Source: Hyphomicrobiales bacterium
GTDB taxonomy: Bacteria > Pseudomonadota > Alphaproteobacteria > Rhizobiales > Xanthobacteraceae
Assembly: GCA_021730985.1 (NCBI GenBank)
Contig: JAKFYI010000003.1
Location: 1 to 64,000, forward strand
Length of the DNA: 64,000 nt
Direction of reading: 5' to 3'
Position numbers and translations under genes: made by a program. Shown in pieces: positions 58,896 through 64,000 of the stretch; within the stretch, counting starts at the first letter, position 1, and the number at the start of each line of letters is the position of its first letter. The notes beneath the pieces were generated by a model. It was given only the letters and a program-made list of their open reading frames with translations. It was not told the origin of the DNA and made no database searches.

Positions 58896-59747
58896 TTACC
58901 GTCTTTGGATTTGCAGTTGCTGTTGGATTCCGCGCAACTGGAGATCCTGCTGGCCGCGCTCCAATTTCAGGCGCAGATCGGACGGGACGCGGCCACCAGA
59001 CTTGAATCGGCTCTTGCGGCAGTCTTCGGGCCGTGCGTCGGGGAAGTTCACCACGCAGACCTTTTCGAAGTCCGGGTCGGGATCGTCGTAAGCAAAAACG
59101 ATGTCCAACGTATGCGTATCCTTTCTGCTGACCGCCAGCAGACCGCCACCTCGGGATCGTGTCAGCTCAAACGCGGGCGTTACCCGGAGATTTCCATCGA
59201 GAAAAAACTCTGCCTTGTGCGATAGCTTTTCCGGCCGTGTGAAGGGATCGTTGCGATCTCGAGATAGCAGTACGCCGGCGAACCATTCACCAAATCCCAG
59301 ATTGCCTGCCAGCGGTGCGACGCCTCGTGATGTTTCCGGCTTATTGCACCAGTGATACTTGGACGCCTTCTTGAAGGGGATCAGGAAATCGTATGTCGCA
59401 ATCCGGTTGGCGCCCCCTGTCAGGCTGGCGCTTGCTCCGAACGCAAAGGTCCCAGAATTGAACGGTCCCAGCAGCGCAAAGGACGGACTAACGCCGCCTT
59501 CGGCGTTTATTGTCAGCGCCATGCTCGCCTGTGCGACGTATTTCTCGACCCATTCAAATTTTTTCTTCCCACCCGTTTTATAGATGTACTGGATGGTCTC
59601 GTAGACCTCGCATTGCACTCGATCGACAATTTGGGAAATCGATGCCTGCTCGCCGGTCTGCGGCAGGTGAGGCACGCTGGTGCACCCTGCCGACGTCAGC
59701 GCCGCGAATGCCACGACGACAAAACAAATCTGTTTGATGTGTTGCAC
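58896..59747 (-). CDS. Hypothetical lipoprotein
   Basis: 283 residues from a GTG at 59747 behind GGGGGCG. The signal ICFVVVAFAALTSAGC carries a lipobox (TSAGC), so it is membrane-anchored at the cysteine. The mature part has ISQIVDRVQCEVYETIQYIY, two further cysteine pairs and a C-terminal Gln-rich helix (KLERGQQDLQLRGIQQQLQI). I do not recognise the family. Its GC content and codon choice are lower than the neighbours', hinting at later acquisition. It converges on the RND pump gene, 97 bp away. Confidence 0.75.
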   Translation of the reverse strand: MQHIKQICFVVVAFAALTSAGCTSVPHLPQTGEQASISQIVDRVQCEVYETIQYIYKTGGKKKFEWVEKYVAQASMALTINAEGGVSPSFALLGPFNSGTFAFGASASLTGGANRIATYDFLIPFKKASKYHWCNKPETSRGVAPLAGNLGFGEWFAGVLLSRDRNDPFTRPEKLSHKAEFFLDGNLRVTPAFELTRSRGGGLLAVSRKDTHTLDIVFAYDDPDPDFEKVCVVNFPDARPEDCRKSRFKSGGRVPSDLRLKLERGQQDLQLRGIQQQLQIQRR

Positions 59748-60021
59748 TGACGCCCCCGCATCTCTGCCCCTTCGCAATTGAAGTCGGGCCGACGTGAGTG
59801 CGTCAACGAGATGCAGCTATTGGTTGTGGATGGGCGTTCGCAATTTGACGTTTTGAATTTGGCGATGAAAATCTCTGGAGAAGGTTATCTGTATGCAAAT
59901 CAGGTAATTGCCGGTGCCTGGCGTGGCAGCCACTGTGCTCAATATCTGGTCGATGCAGGTTGTGGAAAATGTGCAAGACGCGTTTATCGTGTCATACGCA
60001 ATTTTCGCGGGAATTGCACTT
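59748..60021. other. A/T-richer intergenic stretch, no supported gene
   Basis: 274 bp between the lipoprotein start and the stop of the CocE-like gene. It is visibly less GC-rich than the surroundings, especially 59815-59935. A plus-strand frame over 59778-60119 runs into the neighbouring gene and has no similarity or ribosome-binding site I can see. It probably holds the lipoprotein promoter. Confidence 0.5.
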
Positions 60022-61704
60022 TCAACTGGCGATCACCGGTAACAGGATGCACGACGCGTGGACTGCGTCGTGGTGGATGGTGTCGGTGCCCATCTGGGTC
60101 GGATGGTACGGGTGGTTGAACACGCCGTCCGTGATGGGAGAGTCGCCGTTGACGATCTCCAGCCGGATGCGGTGGCCCTTCTTGAACACGTAGGACACCG
60201 GCAGCACCTCGATGTCGAACTGGTAGATCTCGCCGGGCGTCAGCGGCTGCGGGTTGGCGTGGGTGTAGAACGGCCGCATCTCGGTCGAGCGTTGCAAATC
60301 CTTCTCGCGGTGCGAGGCCTTCAGCCAGCCCTTCGACACCGGCGTATGCGCGGGCTGCGCGCCGGATTTGCGCGCGGCGTCATCCTGCGGGTTCTGGTCC
60401 GACAGCTTGACGATGAACTGAGTGTCGATCGCGGTCGATGACGCAAACAGCTTCAACACGATCGGCCCGGTGACTTCGAGGTCGGCGCCGAGCGGGGCGG
60501 TGGTGAACGTCAGCACGCGCTTGGTGAAGTCGGGCCGCCCGTCCGGCCCGGTCACCACCACGCCGTTGACCCACTCCCAGTCCGGGTAGGTGTAGCTGGT
60601 CGCCGGCTCGTCCGGGGATGGCGCCTGGGTGGACAGCGCGCCGTCGTTGAGCGAGGTCACGCTGCCGGACGGTCCTCTGCGCAGATAGAACGGCGTCATC
60701 TTCGCCCGCGCCGGCGGCCATTCTTCTTCCGAGCGCCAGACGTTGGCGCCGCGCACGAAGACCTTTACGGGTGCTGCGTCCATGAACGCGTTGTTGGCGC
60801 CCTTCAGGTGCAGATCATAGAACGGCAGGCATTCCTTCCGGTGGAAGTCCACCTGGTCGAACATGTGATGCGCTTCGAAAGTGTTGCGCGCGCCGGTCAC
60901 CACCAGCTTCTTCGGCGACTTCAACTGCTCGTAGCCAACGATGTTGCCGCGCAGGTGCAGCCCCATCTTGCCCCAGTGGCCGATCGACAGCACCGGGCAC
61001 TTGATCTTGTCGAGCCGCCAGTACGGCGAGCGCTCGCGCCAGAATTCGTCGTCGAGCGTGTGTTCGGTGATCGCACCGACCAGGTCGAAGCGCATCGGCG
61101 CGCGGCCCTTTTTGCCTGCGGGGCGATGCTGATTGTCGGCGCGCAGCGACGTGTACCAGACCGAGCGGTAGGAGCAGAAAATCCCGCCGTGATAGTTCGA
61201 GCAGCGGTACTGATCGACCAGCCCGTCGTAGGGAATGATGCAGGCGAGGCCGGGCGGCGCGTAGGTCGCCATCAGCCACTGTGCCATCGCGTAGTACGAC
61301 TGGCCGATGCCGCCGATCCGCCCGTTGCACCAGTCCTGCCTAAGTATCCAGGCGATCAGTTCGAGGTAGTCCTCCTGCTCGGGCTTGCCCATGAAGGAGA
61401 ACTCGCCTTCGGATTGGCCGGAGCCGCGCACGTCGGCATGCACGTAAGCGTAGCCCTGCTCGATGTACCACTCCACCGGGCCGGTCTCGCGCCACAGGAA
61501 CAGCGGATACGCCGGAACGTCGTCCATCTCGTATTGGTAGGGCGAGGCTGCGAACAGCGTCGGATACTTGCCCTGCGCGTCGGGGCGATAGACGCACAGC
61601 GAAATGCGCACGCCATCGCGCATCGTGACGGTGATGCCGCGCTCGACCTTCATTCCGTGTCGGGGTTGGTCTGCAACGTCTTGAGGATGGGCCGGATGGT
61701 TCAT
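60022..61704 (-). CDS. CocE/NonD family hydrolase (X-Pro dipeptidyl-peptidase S15-like)
   Basis: 560 residues from the ATG at 61704 (MNHPAHPQDV). The alpha/beta hydrolase core has VTMRDGVRISLCVYRPDAQG, YAYVHADVRGSGQSEGEFS and the nucleophile Ser136 in GIGQSYYAM. The C-terminal jelly-roll domain shows FDIEVLPVSYVFKKGHRIRL, the typical CocE/NonD tail. No signal peptide, so it is cytoplasmic. It likely cleaves an ester or acyl amide; the substrate is unknown. It is co-directional with the MAPEG gene 23 bp upstream. Confidence 0.92.
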   Translation of the reverse strand: MNHPAHPQDVADQPRHGMKVERGITVTMRDGVRISLCVYRPDAQGKYPTLFAASPYQYEMDDVPAYPLFLWRETGPVEWYIEQGYAYVHADVRGSGQSEGEFSFMGKPEQEDYLELIAWILRQDWCNGRIGGIGQSYYAMAQWLMATYAPPGLACIIPYDGLVDQYRCSNYHGGIFCSYRSVWYTSLRADNQHRPAGKKGRAPMRFDLVGAITEHTLDDEFWRERSPYWRLDKIKCPVLSIGHWGKMGLHLRGNIVGYEQLKSPKKLVVTGARNTFEAHHMFDQVDFHRKECLPFYDLHLKGANNAFMDAAPVKVFVRGANVWRSEEEWPPARAKMTPFYLRRGPSGSVTSLNDGALSTQAPSPDEPATSYTYPDWEWVNGVVVTGPDGRPDFTKRVLTFTTAPLGADLEVTGPIVLKLFASSTAIDTQFIVKLSDQNPQDDAARKSGAQPAHTPVSKGWLKASHREKDLQRSTEMRPFYTHANPQPLTPGEIYQFDIEVLPVSYVFKKGHRIRLEIVNGDSPITDGVFNHPYHPTQMGTDTIHHDAVHASCILLPVIAS

Positions 61705-61727
61705 GTCAGAAATTCCTTGCGGCAATG

Positions 61728-62150
61728 TCAGAATACGAGGGTCGCAGCGCGAATGGTCATGGCCAGCAGCGCCAGCGAGCCGACTATGAACAGCGCGAAG
61801 CGCAGCAGGACGACGTTGATCAAAGCCTGCACCAGGCTGTGAACCACCCGCAGGCCGAGGTAGCTCCAGGCGAGCACCACGGTCAAAAGATCATTTGCGC
61901 CGAGCATGATGAGCGCAAGCGTCACCGCGTAGAACAGCGTCGGCTGCTCCATCAGGTTGTTGTAGTTGTCCGCCTTCCAGCGCACTTGCGGCGGCAGTTG
62001 CGCATGGAAATCCGCGGCTGGCCGATGCGGGTCGTATATGACATTCGCTATCCTGATCGCGGGGATGCGGGTCGCGTAGAGCCACGCCCACATCACGAAC
62101 GACCAGAGCACGAGAGCCAGCAGCGGAGCGAACAGGGGGCTGTGCGGCAT
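61728..62150 (-). CDS. MAPEG family membrane protein
   Basis: 140 residues from the ATG at 62150 (MPHSPLFAPLLALVLWSFVM). Four hydrophobic segments; the middle carries the MAPEG pattern NNLMEQPTLFYAVTLALIML and WSYLGLRVVHSLVQALINVV, as in bacterial relatives of microsomal glutathione transferase and leukotriene synthases. Its exact activity is unknown. It lies in a probable operon with the CocE-like gene and is divergent from the Bug gene at 62266. Confidence 0.9.
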   Translation of the reverse strand: MPHSPLFAPLLALVLWSFVMWAWLYATRIPAIRIANVIYDPHRPAADFHAQLPPQVRWKADNYNNLMEQPTLFYAVTLALIMLGANDLLTVVLAWSYLGLRVVHSLVQALINVVLLRFALFIVGSLALLAMTIRAATLVF

Positions 62151-62265
62151 TTTGGTTCCCGACCTGGAATGGTGGCGCTGGTGCGCCAGCGTACCTTGCC
62201 GGGGTTTCCGGCCTGCGGCATTCTTGCCTGATAAGAATACAAAGATCACGAGGGAGGACGCTGCG

Positions 62266-63246
62266 ATGACCGTTCTGGCCCGCATGTCTCTCGCGCTGCT
62301 GGCGCTCGGCCTGGCGCCGGGCGTAGCGCTTGCGCAGGACAATTACCCCAACCGGACGATCCGCTTCATCGCCTCGCAGGGCGCCGGCGGATTGAGCGAC
62401 ACTTGGATGCGGGTGGTGGGCGACGAACTCGGCCCGCTGCTCGGCGGCAGCGTCGTGGTCGAGGGCCGGCCGGGCGCGGCCGGCAACATCGGCGCGCGCG
62501 CCTGCGCGGAATCGCCGCCCGATGGCTATACCTTTTGCATCCTTCCCGGCGAGACCATCACCATCAATCCGCATGTGATGAAAGATACTGGGCTCGATCC
62601 GAAGAAGAGCCTGGTGCCGGTCATGAAGGCGTTCGTGCTGATCCAGGTGTTCGCGGTGAACGCCGATCTCGGCGCGAAGAACTTCGCAGAGCTTGCCGCG
62701 CTCGCCAAGGCGAAGCCCAAGACGCTGGTCTACATGGCGCCATCGATTTCCAAAGTCGCCTTCATGGAAGAGTTCAACAAGAAGCATGGTGTCGATTTCG
62801 TGCGCGTGCCGTTCAAGGGGGGCGGCGACGCGATCAACGCCATGATGACCGGCACCGCGCCGATCGCGATCTTCGGCATCGGCAATCTGCGGTCGCTCAT
62901 GGAGTCGAAGAAGGTTCTCGGCTTCGCGGTCGATAGCGACGCGCGCTGGCCGCTCGCACTCGACATCCCGACGTTCCGTGAGGTCGGCTACAAGGATCAC
63001 ATCATCCCGTCGTCGTTCGGCATCTATGCGCCGACCGGAACGCCCAAGGCCATCATCGACCGGGTCAACAAGGCGATCGTCAAGGTTGCGTCCAACCCCG
63101 AGTTCCAGAAGAAGCACATGATCCCGCGCGGGCTCGCGGCCGTTCTGGATTCGCCGGAACAGGCGGAGAAGGGGCTGGAGTTGGATCGCGCCGATGCGCT
63201 GCTGGCGATCAAGGCGTCCGGCCTGCATCCGGAACTCGCGCGATGA
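62266..63246 (+). CDS. Tripartite tricarboxylate transporter substrate-binding protein, Cys-pair subtype
   Basis: 326 residues from the ATG at 62266, which follows GAGGGAGG. Signal peptide MSLALLALGLAPGVALAQ. Family marks: YPNRTIRFIASQGAGGLSDT, VVVEGRPGAAGNIGARACAE and PDGYTFCILPGE, again with the two cysteines. It ends with LLAIKASGLHPELAR, unlike the WW-type tails of other Bug proteins here. Its TGA overlaps the ATG of the next Bug gene (ATGA), so the two are translationally coupled. Confidence 0.92.
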   Translation: MTVLARMSLALLALGLAPGVALAQDNYPNRTIRFIASQGAGGLSDTWMRVVGDELGPLLGGSVVVEGRPGAAGNIGARACAESPPDGYTFCILPGETITINPHVMKDTGLDPKKSLVPVMKAFVLIQVFAVNADLGAKNFAELAALAKAKPKTLVYMAPSISKVAFMEEFNKKHGVDFVRVPFKGGGDAINAMMTGTAPIAIFGIGNLRSLMESKKVLGFAVDSDARWPLALDIPTFREVGYKDHIIPSSFGIYAPTGTPKAIIDRVNKAIVKVASNPEFQKKHMIPRGLAAVLDSPEQAEKGLELDRADALLAIKASGLHPELAR

Positions 63247-64000
63247 TGAAACGTGTGTGGTTCGTTGCCGCCGCGCTGGCGCTCGGTGCGCCGCAGGCCG
63301 TGGCACAGGATTATCCGTCAAAGCCGGTGCGCGTCATCGCGGCGTCCGCCGCCGGCGGCATCAGCGACATTTTCATGCGCACGCTCGGCGAGGCGCTGCA
63401 CAAGCGTTGGGGCCATCCGGTCATCATTGAGAACCGGGCGGGCGGCAATTTCAACATCGGCACGCGCGCCTGCGCGGAGGCAGCGCCGGACGGCTACACG
63501 ATCTGCATCATCTCGAACGAGGGGCTCACCTATAACCTCTACATGTACAAGAACCTGCCGTTCGACCTGGAGAACGGCGTCGTCCCGCTGACCAACCTGT
63601 TCTTCCTGACGCAGTCGCTCGCGGTGAACGCCGATCTAGGCGCCAAGTCGGTCGCCGATCTGGTGGCGGTGGCCAAGGCGAGGCCGAAGACGCTGAGTTA
63701 TTCGGCGCCGGCGGTGCCGCTCATCCTGTTCATGGAGGCGCTCAACAAGGCGAACGGCATCGATCTGGTCAAGGTGCCGTTCAAGGGCGGCGGCGACGCC
63801 ATCAACGGCGTGCTGACCGGCGTCACGCCGATCACGTTCCTCGGCATCGGCAACATGATCTCGCACCTGCGCAGCGGCAAGATGACCGGGCTCCTGATCG
63901 ACAGCGACAAGCGCTCGCCGCTATTCCCGGACATCCCGACCATCACCGAGTACGGCTACCGGGAACCGCTGACGCGCTCCTACTTCGCGCTCTACGCGCC
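63243..64000 (+). CDS. Tripartite tricarboxylate transporter substrate-binding protein, Cys-pair subtype (partial)
   Basis: 252 codons are in the window; the gene runs past the end. Signal peptide VWFVAAALALGAPQAVAQ, then YPSKPVRVIAASAAGGISDI, the loop VIIENRAGGNFNIGTRACAE and PDGYTICIISNEG. It is similar to the preceding gene over its whole visible length and overlaps it by four bases, a second tandem duplicate pair of this subtype after 51711/52726. No carrier genes are visible before the window ends. Confidence 0.92.
   Translation, partial: MMKRVWFVAAALALGAPQAVAQDYPSKPVRVIAASAAGGISDIFMRTLGEALHKRWGHPVIIENRAGGNFNIGTRACAEAAPDGYTICIISNEGLTYNLYMYKNLPFDLENGVVPLTNLFFLTQSLAVNADLGAKSVADLVAVAKARPKTLSYSAPAVPLILFMEALNKANGIDLVKVPFKGGGDAINGVLTGVTPITFLGIGNMISHLRSGKMTGLLIDSDKRSPLFPDIPTITEYGYREPLTRSYFALYA

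Noticed and set aside
59778..60119. 113-codon plus-strand frame upstream of the CocE-like gene
   Set aside because: It overlaps the end of the well-supported CocE-like gene, has no similarity I recognise and lies in an A/T-rich promoter-like stretch.

Overview
The window is high-GC alphaproteobacterial chromosome. Gene content and order (tolQ-tolR-tolA-tolB-pal-cpoB-tilS-ftsH; Lrp/trxB/LysR; greA-carB ... carA-yqeY) fit Hyphomicrobiales. The many orphan TctC/Bug-type solute-binding proteins suggest the Xanthobacteraceae/Nitrobacteraceae side (Pseudolabrys-, Rhodoplanes- or Bradyrhizobium-like), but that family placement is inference from gene content only. No tRNA, rRNA, CRISPR array or transposase was seen.

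Layout. 1-7940: conserved cell-envelope block, from the end of tolQ through tolR, tolA, tolB, pal, cpoB, tilS and ftsH, with intrinsic terminators after pal and ftsH. 8054-15249: mixed genes (hypothetical protein, secreted protein with a duplicated domain, RraA-like protein, L,D-transpeptidase, chemoreceptor, MFS transporter). 15353-20528: NIPSNAP protein, ThDP enzyme, TetR, GNAT, YbdK-like ligase, cytochrome c. 20637-29173: GlcD-type FAD oxidase, CcdA/thioredoxin pair, AhpD-like protein with its TetR regulator, LLM oxidoreductase, EF-G-like GTPase, MsrP. 29440-32069: LysR, thioredoxin reductase and Lrp/AsnC regulator.

32125-34434 is the most interesting part. A PatA/PatG-like subtilisin protease is followed, on the same strand and 99 bp downstream, by a 59-residue Cys-rich peptide with its own ribosome-binding site. 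The peptide carries the heptamer TICHIGC twice; the two 21-nt copies differ only at two synonymous positions. This looks like a small RiPP-type locus (precursor with two core segments plus maturation protease) with no YcaO cyclodehydratase nearby.

34674-49778: the housekeeping genes greA, carB, carA and yqeY are interspersed with accessory genes: TctC/Bug proteins, an LLM oxidoreductase, a DUF502 protein, a ThDP enzyme, a methyltransferase and a cupin. carB and carA lie about 7.2 kb apart. 49899-64000: tandem alpha/beta hydrolases, two tandem pairs of Bug proteins, a heavy-metal-type RND efflux pair, a lipoprotein, a CocE-like hydrolase and a MAPEG protein. Eight Bug-type binding proteins lie between 34674 and the window end, none with a TctA/TctB membrane partner in view. 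Two copies of a structured palindromic repeat with compensatory base changes sit at 36682 and 49801, and a different palindromic repeat sits at 15688.
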